This document shows, in pieces, positions 30,437 through 40,316 of a stretch of DNA of 64,000 nucleotides. This DNA comes from Lacrimispora sphenoides (lineage in GTDB: Bacteria; Bacillota; Clostridia; Lachnospirales; Lachnospiraceae). Where the stretch lies: the NCBI RefSeq assembly GCF_900105215.1, contig NZ_FOIP01000001.1:2378001-2442000 (forward strand). Reading direction: 5' to 3'. Every line of letters starts with the position of its first letter. The stretch's first letter is position 1. Made by a program: the position numbers and the translations under genes. The notes under the pieces are model-generated. The model was not told where the DNA came from. It did not search any database and saw only the letters and a program-made list of their open reading frames with translations.

Positions 30437-31255
30437 GTGGAAATTGATAACACAACAGAATTAATAAGTATTTTACGTTCATATAAAATAGCAATTTATG
30501 GAGCAGGATATGTTGCAACAAGATTTTATCAATCATTAAAAGAACATGAACTTGATGGTAACGTGTTTTCGTTTGTTACTACAACAGGCAGTGAATTTGA
30601 TATAGATGGAAAATCAGTAGTAGCAATTGAACAATTGGAAGTTGATGAGCGAATGATAGTATGCGTGGCAGTTCACGAATCTATAAAGGATGATATTATT
30701 GTTGGTTTAATGGAAAAAGGTATTGATAGATATGTTTGGATTTATCCCTTTTTATACAGCTTGATGCTTGGAACACCAATGTATAGGAATGTTAATGTAC
30801 CTATTTCACAAATATGGAACGCAGTTAGGGATGATTATAGTATAGCGATACGATACCTTGTAATAGATAATTATTATGGGAGAAATTTAAACGGATATGA
30901 AATCTACATAAAGTTTTTATCGCTATTTATTAATGAAAAAACAGCGGATAAACGTTTAAACCAGTTTATCAGATTGATAAAAGGCTGGGAGCAGAATGGG
31001 TATGATACAAGCAAATGTTCCTCCATATTTGAAGATTATAAGATTTTGGATGGTATGCACAGAATAGCTGTAGCAAGCTATTTCAATCAAGAGTTCATAA
31101 TGTGTAATATTTATCCTATGACCAAAAATATTTCTGAAATACATAGTAAAGCCGCCGTTTTTACAAAACAAAGTGCATTAGATGCTGGATTTGGGCCGGA
31201 AGTTATTTCATTGTTGAATGAAGCCAATCAAAGAATTGAGGAGCAGTACAAATGA
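30437..31255 (+). CDS. Rossmann-type domain plus ParB-like/Ser-kinase-like C-terminal domain, unknown function
   Basis: A 272-residue protein that I cannot name. The N-terminal 100 residues are the recurring GxG-domain (YKIAIYGAGYVATRFYQSL, then SVVAIEQLEVDERMIVCVAVHE). The C-terminal half contains NYYGRNLNGYEIYIKFLS and DYKILDGMHRIAVASYFNQ; the DGxHR block resembles the ParB-like nucleotide-binding fold found in sugar-linked proteins. No membrane segment. It starts at GTG 30437 (no strong ribosome site) and couples to the next glycosyltransferase by an ATGA overlap at 31252. The start could lie a little later. Confidence 0.6.
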   Translation: MEIDNTTELISILRSYKIAIYGAGYVATRFYQSLKEHELDGNVFSFVTTTGSEFDIDGKSVVAIEQLEVDERMIVCVAVHESIKDDIIVGLMEKGIDRYVWIYPFLYSLMLGTPMYRNVNVPISQIWNAVRDDYSIAIRYLVIDNYYGRNLNGYEIYIKFLSLFINEKTADKRLNQFIRLIKGWEQNGYDTSKCSSIFEDYKILDGMHRIAVASYFNQEFIMCNIYPMTKNISEIHSKAAVFTKQSALDAGFGPEVISLLNEANQRIEEQYK

Positions 31256-32850
31256 AGGTTAGCGTAATTGTACCAGTATACAATGTGTATGACTGGTTGG
31301 ATGCCTGTATGGAATCCATTGTGAACCAAAGTTTTAGGGATTTTGAGATAATTCTGATTGAAGACGGCTCGACAGACGGTTCTGACTTAAAATGCGAGGA
31401 ATGGGCAAAAAGCGACCAGCGAGTTAAGGTATTGAAACAAAAAAACTCAGGACCATCGATAGCAAGAAACAAAGGAATGAAAGTGGCTAAGGGAGAATAC
31501 TTATCCTTTATAGATTCTGATGACTGGGTGGATAAGGATTTTCTAAAAAAAATGTATGATGCTGCATCACAAAACGATGCAGATATGGTAGAGTGCGATG
31601 TATACAGGGTGGATGACAGAACAGGAGAGAGAACATACCGTGTATGTTCAGGTAATTTAGGTCAACTCTATACTGCTAGAGAGCACATGAAATATGGGTA
31701 TACAGCTATCTGGAAATGTCTAGTTAGAAAGGAACTTTTTTTAAAGTATGAAATCGAGTTTCCAGATTGCCACAGTGAAGCAAAAGCAATTTATCCATTG
31801 CTATTGGCATTGAGTAATAAAATTATTAATGTAAGTGAAGGCCTTTATTTTTACAGGCGTTTTAGGAAAGATTCGCTCACTGCTAAACCAAGACAAAATA
31901 ATGGTGATGAGTTTGCGATAGGTATTCGTGCATTTGATGCTTTGCTTCAGGGATTCATTAAGAATGGAATCTATCAGAAGTACAGTTCAGTACTCGAAGA
32001 AACTGTGAAGTTTAAGTTATCCGATATGTTGGCTGCCACATTTTACAGAAGAGACAAAGACGAGTACAAACAACTTGTGGGAAGTTATCAGACTTATATT
32101 GCACAAAAGTTTCCTGATTCACTGGATTACACCTATGCTACAGTGGGAGGTTATAATTTAAACAGAATTTTGTGGAATATGAATATGCTCCACAATCCCT
32201 ATTGTAGATTTAACTTTTCTAGCCTCATTGGAATCATGCATCCAATTAACGAGAAACTGAAATTTTATCACAAGAATAAATATAGGATGATGATGATCTG
32301 TAGAGACTTTTATTCTGAATTTTGGGATGTCATGAAAGAGGAATCACCACAATATCTTTGCATGGATTTCATAGAGGAAAGATTTGATGTGATTCAATAC
32401 AAGGACTCCTACATTACTAAAAGTGATGCATTTGATGGGGCGGATTTCCATTTGACTGGGATGCATATTTTGTCTCGCAGGAGCAAAGAATGTATGGATT
32501 TGTGGAAGAAAAGTTGTATTGATTTCATTTATAAGTTACAAACAGAATATCCAACCACGAAAATTATTCTTATAAAAACTTTTTTATGTGAGCAATATGG
32601 CAGTAATATGGTCAGAGAAGATTACCCAAATCATTTGGATATCAGAGAGATGAACCGGATATTAGAGGCGTACTATCAATTTTTTGCGAATAAATGCCCA
32701 AGTGTAACTGTAATCGAAGTGGCTGGAAGCGAACTGTATTTTACAGATGAAAATTATGAGTACGGTAAATTGCCTTCACATTTAAATGATCTGACAAATA
32801 GGGAAATTGCTGCTAAAATAGAAGCAAAAATCATAGGAGGAATTAGTTAA
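31252..32850 (+). CDS. Family 2 glycosyltransferase fused to a DUF6270-like domain
   Basis: A 532-residue bifunctional protein. Residues 1 to about 230 are a typical GT-A transferase (VSVIVPVYNVYDWLDACMES, IEDGSTDGSD, ARNKGMKVAKGEYLSFIDSDDW with the DSDD metal site). The second half (about 330-532) shows MMMICRDFYSEFWD, DFIEERFDVIQY, YPTTKIILIKTFL, and the terminal KLPSHLNDLTNREIAAKI, which is how DUF6270 (SGNH-like) domains end; this looks like a small-molecule esterase/acyl-type module. The call of the second domain is by visual resemblance only. It might add a sugar and modify or select the glycan. Confidence 0.8.
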   Translation: MKVSVIVPVYNVYDWLDACMESIVNQSFRDFEIILIEDGSTDGSDLKCEEWAKSDQRVKVLKQKNSGPSIARNKGMKVAKGEYLSFIDSDDWVDKDFLKKMYDAASQNDADMVECDVYRVDDRTGERTYRVCSGNLGQLYTAREHMKYGYTAIWKCLVRKELFLKYEIEFPDCHSEAKAIYPLLLALSNKIINVSEGLYFYRRFRKDSLTAKPRQNNGDEFAIGIRAFDALLQGFIKNGIYQKYSSVLEETVKFKLSDMLAATFYRRDKDEYKQLVGSYQTYIAQKFPDSLDYTYATVGGYNLNRILWNMNMLHNPYCRFNFSSLIGIMHPINEKLKFYHKNKYRMMMICRDFYSEFWDVMKEESPQYLCMDFIEERFDVIQYKDSYITKSDAFDGADFHLTGMHILSRRSKECMDLWKKSCIDFIYKLQTEYPTTKIILIKTFLCEQYGSNMVREDYPNHLDIREMNRILEAYYQFFANKCPSVTVIEVAGSELYFTDENYEYGKLPSHLNDLTNREIAAKIEAKIIGGIS

Positions 32851-33875
32851 TGGAACTTTCAGGCTTACAACAGGTATACAGTAAATTAGGAGATGATGTG
32901 TCTAGAGAAATCTATATGCACCGAATTATGCTTTCAATTTCCGGGGGAGGGGAGCAAGGGGATACAAAGCTTGCCCGAACAAATGAAGCATTAATGCAAT
33001 TTAGTTGTCTGTTAAAGAAGCATTCTGGTAAAATTGTGGTTATGGGATTGGGGTACAGAGGGAAGCAGTTGGTTCATTTTTACCGGGGTATTCAATGGAA
33101 ATGTATTATTGATAATAATCCTAAAGAGGATATCTATGAAGGTATTCCAGTGCTGAAGACAACGGAATTCCTGAAAGATTATGCTGGAGAGATAATAGTT
33201 ATTGCTTCTAGAGTTTACGAATTAGAGATGTATGAGCAACTTAGAGAGCATGGAATAAAAGAGGATAATATTATCAATTATGGGAACATTTTAGAGAAAT
33301 TAATGCACGATCAGTATTTTGATTTACCAGAGCTGCCAATATCTGATGAGGAAGTGTTTGTGGATTTGGGATGTTTTGATGCAATGACGTCTATTGAGCT
33401 GAAAAAAAGAATTGGAAATAAATTGAAATCTGTTATAGCTTTCGAACCAGATGAAATGAGAATAAAGGAATGTAAGGAAAACCTCGAAGCGGCACATATT
33501 GATTACAAGTTAATAGAAAAAGGTGGTTGGAGTAAAGAAACGTCACTTCACTTTATGAACGTTAATGGGCTTTTGACAATAGGTGACATTGGAGAAGAAG
33601 TGAAAGTAACCTCTGTAGATCATGTTCTTGATGGTGAAAAAGCCTCCTTTATCAAAATGGACATTGAAGGAGCTGAATACGAGGCATTAAGGGGGTGCCG
33701 AAACACAATACAAAAATACAAACCTAAGTTGGCCATTTGTATTTATCATAAACTCACTGATATATTTGAAATTCCCGCTTTAATTCTAGAGTATTGTCCT
33801 GAATACAAATTTTATTTAAGGCATTATTCACCGTTTCATGTGGAAACTGTTTTGTACGGAATTCCGAAGATGTAA
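32850..33875 (+). CDS. FkbM-family methyltransferase with N-terminal Rossmann-type domain
   Basis: A 341-residue protein. Residues about 30-140 are the recurring domain (KIVVMGLGYRGKQLVHFYRG, CIIDNNPKEDIYEGIPVL). Residues about 155-341 are an FkbM-type SAM-dependent methyltransferase: EVFVDLGCFDAMTSIEL, VIAFEPDEMRIKECKENL, TSVDHVL, FIKMDIEGAEYEALRG, KLAICIYHKL. FkbM proteins O-methylate hydroxyls on sugars and polyketides; here a methylated flagellin sugar is likely. Its ATG at 32850 overlaps the previous stop codon by one base, so translation is coupled. Confidence 0.85.
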   Translation: MELSGLQQVYSKLGDDVSREIYMHRIMLSISGGGEQGDTKLARTNEALMQFSCLLKKHSGKIVVMGLGYRGKQLVHFYRGIQWKCIIDNNPKEDIYEGIPVLKTTEFLKDYAGEIIVIASRVYELEMYEQLREHGIKEDNIINYGNILEKLMHDQYFDLPELPISDEEVFVDLGCFDAMTSIELKKRIGNKLKSVIAFEPDEMRIKECKENLEAAHIDYKLIEKGGWSKETSLHFMNVNGLLTIGDIGEEVKVTSVDHVLDGEKASFIKMDIEGAEYEALRGCRNTIQKYKPKLAICIYHKLTDIFEIPALILEYCPEYKFYLRHYSPFHVETVLYGIPKM

Positions 33876-34152
33876 GGGGAATAAAATGTTTGAAAGACAA
33901 AATTTTTGATAAGAATTTCCCAACAAAGATTTTCAATAAATATGGAGGCATGAAAATAAAGCAATAGTTATTGTAGAAGTCAGTCAGAGGGAATAAAACA
34001 GATTTGTATTATTACATAATATAAAAATATATCGGTTTAGCCTTGACTTTGAATAATAAAAAGGACCAACTAAAATGGTTCTTAAAATTTAACTTGGCTT
34101 TATAAAAAATGAATGAGTGTAGAGCGTATAATACAGTAAAAGGGAGATTAAT
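33876..34152 (+). other. Intergenic stretch with a possible internal promoter
   Basis: 277 bp with no credible gene. A TATAAT box at 34127-34132 lies 20 bases before the ribosome site of the next gene, but no -35 box of quality is seen at proper spacing, so an internal promoter is only possible. The gap coincides with the start of the most AT-rich part of the island. Confidence 0.3.
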
Positions 34153-35361
34153 ATGAAATTAAAGAATATACTTGATTCACTTTTTTGTAATAAGCAGCAT
34201 TCAGATTTAGAAATAAAGTGGATAATATTTGGAGCAGGAAGTCGAGGGCAACGTTTACTTTATATGCTTAAAAAAAATGGTATAGCAGTTGAGTATTTCT
34301 GTGATAATGATATTAGAAAGCAAGGAAGTATTATATGCGGTATTTCAGTTGTGGGTATTGAGCAACTTATTAGGAATAAAGAAAACTATCATATATTAGT
34401 CTCTCCTTATAACGGTTGGGAGATTGTAACAATGTTAAAGGAAAAAGGATTCCGCTACGTTATGACACCTGATGTATTTGAATTGGTTGTATGTTGGGAA
34501 AACATGAGATATTCTGCAAATAAAGTAAGTTTCCCTCCCCTTGGACATTTTTATTCGCTATATCCAGACTTTGAAGAGATAAGGAGTAAAGAAGAGTTAT
34601 TATTCTCCCTAGAAAGGGATATAAAGGACATAGATTTTAATGAAGAGGCCCAAATAGAAACATTACATAAAATGAGTCTTCTATATGATACTATACCTCA
34701 ATGGGAAGATATCACTGTATCTGCAGGTACAAGTATGTTGCGATATAGATATAATAACCCGAGTCTAAGTCCGGGAGATACTATTGGTTTGCACTGTATG
34801 CTACGCATCTTAACCCCCAAAAGAGTCCTTGAGGTTGGATCAGGATATTCTTCTGCTGTTATGCTTGATACGAACGAATATTATTTAAATAATCAAGTTA
34901 AATTAAAATTTATTGAACCCTATCCGAGTTTGTTAAAATCTTTATTAAAGACAAACGATAAGATTGAATTGCTACCTATGAGATTACAGGATGTTCCACT
35001 TAATGTATTTGAAGAATTGGAAGAGGGAGATATTTTATTTATTGATTCAACTCATGTGTCTAAAGTTGGGTCAGACGTTAATTATTTATTTTTTGATATA
35101 TTGCCTAAGCTCAAAAAGGGTGTTTATATACACTTACATGATATTTTTTATCCGTTTGAATATCCTAAGGAATGGATTTTTAGTGGAAGGATATGGAATG
35201 AACTATATGTTTTGAGAGCATTTTTACAAAATAACAATGATTATAAAATTTTGTTCTTTCAGAATATGATGGAAAAAAGACATATGGATAAGTTTTTGGA
35301 AAGGTGGCCGCTAGATACCCCTGTTTATGGAGGAAGTATTTGGTTACAAAAGAAAGTATAA
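34153..35361 (+). CDS. Rossmann-type domain fused to class I SAM-dependent methyltransferase
   Basis: A 402-residue protein. The N-terminal recurring domain is IKWIIFGAGSRGQRLLYMLKK, VEYFCDNDIRKQGSIICG, GISVVGIEQL. The C-terminal half is a class I methyltransferase with the SAM-binding VLEVGSGYSSAVML, LKFIEPYPSLL, and DILFIDSTHVSKVGSDVNYLF, as in Methyltransf_24-type proteins. The DxTH block and HLHDIFYPFE could be metal or substrate contacts. ATG 34153 follows AAAGGGAG. The predicted role is methylation of a sugar in the flagellin or surface glycan, but the substrate cannot be inferred. Confidence 0.8.
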   Translation: MKLKNILDSLFCNKQHSDLEIKWIIFGAGSRGQRLLYMLKKNGIAVEYFCDNDIRKQGSIICGISVVGIEQLIRNKENYHILVSPYNGWEIVTMLKEKGFRYVMTPDVFELVVCWENMRYSANKVSFPPLGHFYSLYPDFEEIRSKEELLFSLERDIKDIDFNEEAQIETLHKMSLLYDTIPQWEDITVSAGTSMLRYRYNNPSLSPGDTIGLHCMLRILTPKRVLEVGSGYSSAVMLDTNEYYLNNQVKLKFIEPYPSLLKSLLKTNDKIELLPMRLQDVPLNVFEELEEGDILFIDSTHVSKVGSDVNYLFFDILPKLKKGVYIHLHDIFYPFEYPKEWIFSGRIWNELYVLRAFLQNNNDYKILFFQNMMEKRHMDKFLERWPLDTPVYGGSIWLQKKV

Positions 35362-35509
35362 GTGAAAAACTTAGCACTAAAAACAAAAGTGGCTTTCTAT
35401 AATATTAAAGGTTATAGCCGATTACTTATGAACGATTAAAAACGAATAAAAGAAATTTCATACAGTGATAAAAAATAGTAAGAAAGTGCTTGTAAGAGGT
35501 AAGAAAATA

Positions 35510-36901
35510 ATGGTTACAAATGTAATTATCTTTGGGACAGGCTTATTTTATTCAAGGCGGAAGGACACATTGCCAGAACAAACGAATATAATTGCCTTTA
35601 TAGATAACAATATTGCGATACAAGGAAAGTATGTGGATGAAGTATTAGTCCATGATCCACAAGTAGTATCGCAGTTAAATTATGATGTAATTATACTGGC
35701 AAGTATTACTCCTGTAGAAATGAAAGACCAATTATTATTATTGGGTGTACAAAAAGAAAAAATTATGTTCTGGGAACAGTATGTGAGTAGTAAATCACAT
35801 GGTTTTATTAAAAAATATGAAATTGACATAGAACGAAAAGAAAAAAAAGTTTTATTGATAGTTCCAATTATTAATTATGCAGGTGGTTTTTTGACGGCTT
35901 TATATGCGGCTTTAGCTTTGCGGAGTAAAGGATATTATGTTGTTATAGTTTCTCCGACGGCTAATCATCAGACTATTTCAGAAGTTAATAGTTATGGAAT
36001 AAATGTATGGTTGTGTCCATCTTTGCCGTATATTGAAGGAATAGAACTGGAGTGGATTCAAGAGTTTGATTATGTGTTAGCAAATTCACTTCAGAATATG
36101 CTGTGTGTAAATAGAATTAATAAGATAAAAAAAACGGTAACTTGGTGGTTACATGAGCATAGCAGGCAATATAAAGATATCATTGAACAATATGGAAACG
36201 AAATTGATATTTCTTCATTTAAAAATGTAAATATTTTTGCAGTTAGTAACTTGGCAAGGAATAATTTTTTGAGATATTATCCAAATCAAAAGGTTAGAAC
36301 TCTTACTTTTGGCCTGCCAGATTTTTATAATGGAGTTAATTCATTTCATGAGAAAATCATAATTGCAATTATAGGTAATATTTCGCAATTAAAAAATCAA
36401 AAAGAATTGATAAATGCAGTAAAAAAACTTTCTCCATATGAAAAAGATAAAATTGAGTGCTGGATAATTGGAAGAGATGGTGGAAAAAGATATAGAGAAG
36501 AAATAAACGAAATGATTAAAGATATTCAACAAGTTAAGTTATGTGGAGAGTTATCTAGGAAAGAAATAGAAAGGGTGTTTCAACAAATTGATATAGTAGT
36601 ATGCTCATCTTTGGAAGAAACCATGTCAATTACTATAGTAGAAGGAATGATGAACAATAAAATATGCATTACAAATACCAATACTGGAATTGCGGAATTT
36701 ATTCAGAATTATGAAAATGGATTTATTTATGAAGCGGAAAATGTTGATGATTTATTATTAAAATTGAAATATGTTATACAGAATTTTGATTCACTTGATT
36801 TTATGAGAAAGAAAGCAAGAAAAACGTATGAGGAATATTTTTCAATGGAGTCATTTGCGGATAACTTACAAGAAATATTTGAAAAAAGATTATATGGCTA
36901 A
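35510..36901 (+). CDS. GT4-family glycosyltransferase with N-terminal Rossmann-type domain
   Basis: A protein of about 463 residues. The first 100 residues carry the recurring domain (NVIIFGTGLFYSRRKDTL, IIAFIDNNIAIQGKY). After residue 120 it is a GT-B retaining transferase of family 4: PIINYAGGFLTALYAAL, WWLHEHSRQYKDI, FAVSNLARNNFLRYY, IAIIGNISQLKNQKELI, WIIGRDGG and the nucleotide-binding SSLEETMSITIVEGMMN. The in-frame GTG at 35465 has no ribosome site; AAGAGGT at 35493 puts the start at ATG 35510. Very AT-rich codon usage compared with flagellin and with the flanking genes. Confidence 0.83.
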   Translation: MVTNVIIFGTGLFYSRRKDTLPEQTNIIAFIDNNIAIQGKYVDEVLVHDPQVVSQLNYDVIILASITPVEMKDQLLLLGVQKEKIMFWEQYVSSKSHGFIKKYEIDIERKEKKVLLIVPIINYAGGFLTALYAALALRSKGYYVVIVSPTANHQTISEVNSYGINVWLCPSLPYIEGIELEWIQEFDYVLANSLQNMLCVNRINKIKKTVTWWLHEHSRQYKDIIEQYGNEIDISSFKNVNIFAVSNLARNNFLRYYPNQKVRTLTFGLPDFYNGVNSFHEKIIIAIIGNISQLKNQKELINAVKKLSPYEKDKIECWIIGRDGGKRYREEINEMIKDIQQVKLCGELSRKEIERVFQQIDIVVCSSLEETMSITIVEGMMNNKICITNTNTGIAEFIQNYENGFIYEAENVDDLLLKLKYVIQNFDSLDFMRKKARKTYEEYFSMESFADNLQEIFEKRLYG

Positions 36902-37006
36902 TATGTATCAATAGTTAAAAATGTCACTCAAAAATCTCAAATTCTAAATGCCTTTTTATTGCTCTAATCATTGTATTTATCTTAATTTAAGGGAGTAATA
37001 GCAAAC

Positions 37007-38179
37007 ATGCCGATGTTTAGTATTATAATGCCAGTTTATAATAATGAAAGGTATTTTCCATTAGCTGCGCGAAGTGTTTTATCACAGGAATATAAAGATT
37101 TAGAATTAATAATTATAGATGATGGCTCCACAGATAAAACACCTATAATTGCAGACTTAATTGCAAAAGAGGATAGGCGTGTACGTGTAGTTCACCAAAA
37201 AAACCAATGGATTTATGCAAGCCTTAATAATGGAATTCAAATTGCAAAGGGGGATTATGTTTATATAGTTAATTCGGATGACAGATTAAGGCCTGGTAGT
37301 TTAAAAAATATGGCGGAAAAAGTAGAATACTTTCATCCGGATGTGATATGGACAAAGGTATTGACTCATATGTGCGATGATACTCAAAGGATCATCGCGT
37401 ATGATTGTAATAATGTTGATAAGAAAATTGAGAAGGATATGCTTTTTGAGAATGCCGATGAATTTAGAGATAATTGGATTTTTTTAAATAAAAGTGGTTT
37501 AACAAATAACCAAGTTAATCTATATAAAAGGAACATAGTTAAAAAGTATAAGTTTAAAAATGATATTTATGGGGCAGATAAGCTATTTAATATAAGTATT
37601 GCTTCAGAGATAAGATCATCTTTTGTATTGAAAGAAGCGGTATATGATCATTTTAATTATAAATGTGATGAAATGAATGCTTCTATTGGAAAGTATTATG
37701 GATATGAGCATGAAATGTTTAATCTTTTTTATAATGAAAATAGAAAGCTTTTAAGCGATTGGAATCGTCTGGATAATGAGGCGTTGTATTATTTAGCGTC
37801 TACCAGGCTCCGTGAATTAAGTATCGAGTTCCGTTCATTTAATAATAAAAGCTGTACATTGAGTTTAGAAGAAAAAATAGAAAAAATTTTTAATTCATAT
37901 TTGGAAAAGAATATCTATGAAATTGCAGTAGAATCAGAGAAATTAGAAGAATTAGAAGCAAGAGTTTTGTCTGGAATGAGAGAGTTATTTATAAGGGAAG
38001 AGTTAAGTCCTCAAAGCGATTTTTACTTTACATACGAGTTAATTGAATCATTACTAATATATGAAAAAGACAAAGATGATTATGCTAAGATAAAAAATGC
38101 AATTTATCATCCTTTTAATAAATATCATATTGGACAATGTTTTTATAAAAAGTTAATAGGAGATATGGAAGATGTTTGA
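37007..38179 (+). CDS. Family 2 glycosyltransferase
   Basis: A 390-residue protein with a GT-A domain at the N-terminus (FSIIMPVYNNERYFPLAARSV, IIIDDGSTDKTPIIADLIA, YASLNNGIQIAKGDYVYIVNSDD) and a helical C-terminal region of about 150 residues with no named domain. It overlaps the next gene (CapE-like) by eight bases, so the two are coupled. Start ATG 37007 follows GGGAGTAA. Without a partner specificity, the acceptor is unknown, but coupling to the UDP-FucNAc set suggests that it may use that donor. Confidence 0.84.
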   Translation: MPMFSIIMPVYNNERYFPLAARSVLSQEYKDLELIIIDDGSTDKTPIIADLIAKEDRRVRVVHQKNQWIYASLNNGIQIAKGDYVYIVNSDDRLRPGSLKNMAEKVEYFHPDVIWTKVLTHMCDDTQRIIAYDCNNVDKKIEKDMLFENADEFRDNWIFLNKSGLTNNQVNLYKRNIVKKYKFKNDIYGADKLFNISIASEIRSSFVLKEAVYDHFNYKCDEMNASIGKYYGYEHEMFNLFYNENRKLLSDWNRLDNEALYYLASTRLRELSIEFRSFNNKSCTLSLEEKIEKIFNSYLEKNIYEIAVESEKLEELEARVLSGMRELFIREELSPQSDFYFTYELIESLLIYEKDKDDYAKIKNAIYHPFNKYHIGQCFYKKLIGDMEDV

Positions 38180-39194
38180 GGATAAAATATTATTGATAAC
38201 TGGTGGCACTGGCTCTTTTGGAAATGCTGTTTTAAAGCGTTTTTTACAGACTGATATCAAGGAAGTTAGAATTTTTTCAAGGGATGAGAAAAAGCAGGAC
38301 GATATGAGGCACACTTATCAATCCGAGAAGATAAAATACTACATTGGAGATGTCAGGGATAAAGAGAGCCTGAAAAATGCAATGTATGGAGCAGACTATA
38401 TATTTCATGCTGCCGCATTAAAACAGGTACCTTCGTGCGAGTTTTTCCCCTTAGAAGCAGTCAAAACGAATATATTGGGTACGGACAATATGCTGACTGC
38501 CGCAATAGAATCAGGAGTAAATAAAGTCGTCTGTTTGTCCACGGATAAGGCAGCTTACCCAATTAATGCCATGGGAATTTCGAAAGCAATGATGGAAAAG
38601 GTAATTGTATCAAAGGCGAGGACGATATCGGAAGATAAATCAACCATGTGCTGTACCCGGTACGGAAATGTGATGTGTTCCAGAGGAAGTGTTATTCCAT
38701 TGTTCATTGAGCAAATCAAGCAAATGAAGCCCCTGACGGTTACAAATCCTGATATGACAAGATTTCTGATGAGTCTTGATGAGGCTGTTGACTTAGTTCT
38801 TTTTGCTTTTGAACATGGGCATACAGGGGATTTATTTATTAAGAAGGCCGATGCATCTACAATAGGGGATTTGGCTCAGGCCATAAAAGAATTGTTTGTT
38901 TCAAAGTCAGAGATAAAGGTCATTGGAACACGCCATGGAGAGAAAATCTATGAAACGCTAATGACCGAAGAAGAGCATATGAAGGCAATTGATTTAGGAG
39001 AGTATTTTAGGATTCCTATGGATGGAAGAGATTTGAATTATGAAAAATACTTTACAGAGGGAGATCATCGGATAAGTTTATCTCAGGCATATACATCGCA
39101 TAATACAAAGATTTTGAATATTGAACAAATCAAGGAAAAATTATTAATGATGGATTATGTCCGGAATGAGCTGGCGGAATGGAGATCGTTATGA
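38172..39194 (+). CDS. capE: UDP-GlcNAc 4,6-dehydratase/5-epimerase (CapE-like), UDP-L-FucNAc pathway step 1
   Basis: A 340-residue extended SDR enzyme. The NAD(P) site is LLITGGTGSFGNAVLKRFL; the family motif VVCLSTDKAAYPINAMGISKAMMEK carries the active-site S/M/K in place of the classical Tyr. Homologues (CapE, WbjB, FnlA) take UDP-GlcNAc, remove water and epimerise at C5 to give the first intermediate of UDP-N-acetyl-L-fucosamine. It is followed, with an ATGA overlap, by CapF and then CapG, the complete three-gene set. Its own start overlaps the glycosyltransferase upstream. Confidence 0.9.
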   Translation: MFEDKILLITGGTGSFGNAVLKRFLQTDIKEVRIFSRDEKKQDDMRHTYQSEKIKYYIGDVRDKESLKNAMYGADYIFHAAALKQVPSCEFFPLEAVKTNILGTDNMLTAAIESGVNKVVCLSTDKAAYPINAMGISKAMMEKVIVSKARTISEDKSTMCCTRYGNVMCSRGSVIPLFIEQIKQMKPLTVTNPDMTRFLMSLDEAVDLVLFAFEHGHTGDLFIKKADASTIGDLAQAIKELFVSKSEIKVIGTRHGEKIYETLMTEEEHMKAIDLGEYFRIPMDGRDLNYEKYFTEGDHRISLSQAYTSHNTKILNIEQIKEKLLMMDYVRNELAEWRSL

Positions 39195-40315
39195 AAGGCT
39201 CTGATATGCAGATACTCGTAACAGGTTCAGATGGTTTTATTGGGAAGAATTTAATTGTTGAATTACAAAACCAGGGATTCAAAAAGCTGCTTTTGTGCAA
39301 CAGGGAAACTACGCTAGAGAGGCTAAAGAACTATACGAATAAGTGCGATGTGGTGATTCACCTTGCGGGCATTAACCGGCCAAAAGAGGAAGCAGAATAT
39401 CAAAATGGGAATGTGGAATTCACGAAATTATTGGTGGATTTTTTGAAGGATAATCCAAAGTCTCCAATGGTTATATTTTCTTCTTCTGTGCAGGCTGGGG
39501 AGGAAAATGCATATGGGAAAAGCAAGAGGCAGGCTGAGCAGATTTTAAAACAATATGCTCATGAAAGAAATACTTCCGTATTTATATACAGATTGCCTAA
39601 TGTTTTCGGAAAATGGTGCAAGCCTGACTATAACAGTGTAGTTTCTACATTTTGTCATCATATCGCTCACAATGAACATATAAAAATCGACCGAGAAGAG
39701 GCCAGTATTACCTTGGTTTATATAGATGATATTCTTCGTTCAATCATTGAACAGTTGGTATCCCCCAGGGCCTCCGGCATTGTTTATCAAGAGTTACCGG
39801 AACTGTACCATCTGACGGTGGGAGAATTGGCAGATATTATAAAAAAGTTTAAGGATTTTAGAAACAATCTTGAGATACCTGACCTATCAAATTTATTAGA
39901 AAAAAAATTATATGCTACTTATTTAAGCTATCTGCCCGAAAATGAGTTTAAATATCCCTTAAAAATGAACAAGGATCAAAGAGGTTCATTTACAGAGTTT
40001 CTTCGGAGCAAAGAAAAAGGGCAAATATCTATTAATGTAACAAAACCAGGAATTACAAAGGGAAATCACTGGCATCATACAAAAGTGGAAAAGTTTCTTG
40101 TGGTAAAAGGAAAGGCGTTAATACGATTGCGACATATGGTAACGGGTAAAATGATTGAATGTTCTGTATCAGATGCTGATTTTGAAGTTGTGGATATTCC
40201 TGTCGGCTATACCCATAATATTACTAATGTAGGACAAGAGGATTTAGTAACAGTCATGTGGACTAATGAAATGTTTGATAGTGAGAATCCCGATACTTAT
40301 TATGAGGAAGTGTAA
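39191..40315 (+). CDS. capF: CapF-like bifunctional reductase/epimerase, UDP-L-FucNAc pathway step 2
   Basis: A 374-residue protein. N-terminal SDR reductase (ILVTGSDGFIGKNLIVELQ, VVIHLAGINRPKEEAEYQ, FSSSVQAGEENAYGKSKR with the SxxxxYxxxK triad) joined to a C-terminal cupin with the zinc/epimerase blocks GNHWHHTKVEKFLVVKG and VDIPVGYTHNI. This matches CapF (WbjC/FnlB), which reduces and epimerises the CapE product. Starts possible at 39179, 39191 and 39206; the ATGA overlap with the upstream stop (39191) with GGAG five to eight bases before is the natural one. Confidence 0.9.
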   Translation: MKGSDMQILVTGSDGFIGKNLIVELQNQGFKKLLLCNRETTLERLKNYTNKCDVVIHLAGINRPKEEAEYQNGNVEFTKLLVDFLKDNPKSPMVIFSSSVQAGEENAYGKSKRQAEQILKQYAHERNTSVFIYRLPNVFGKWCKPDYNSVVSTFCHHIAHNEHIKIDREEASITLVYIDDILRSIIEQLVSPRASGIVYQELPELYHLTVGELADIIKKFKDFRNNLEIPDLSNLLEKKLYATYLSYLPENEFKYPLKMNKDQRGSFTEFLRSKEKGQISINVTKPGITKGNHWHHTKVEKFLVVKGKALIRLRHMVTGKMIECSVSDADFEVVDIPVGYTHNITNVGQEDLVTVMWTNEMFDSENPDTYYEEV

Positions 40316-40316
40316 C

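Noticed and set aside
38172-39194. FlaA1/PseB-type pseudaminic or legionaminic acid dehydratase
   Set aside because: The SMK-type active site and the CapF/CapG partners fit UDP-FucNAc; no PseC/NeuB-type genes are present in the island.
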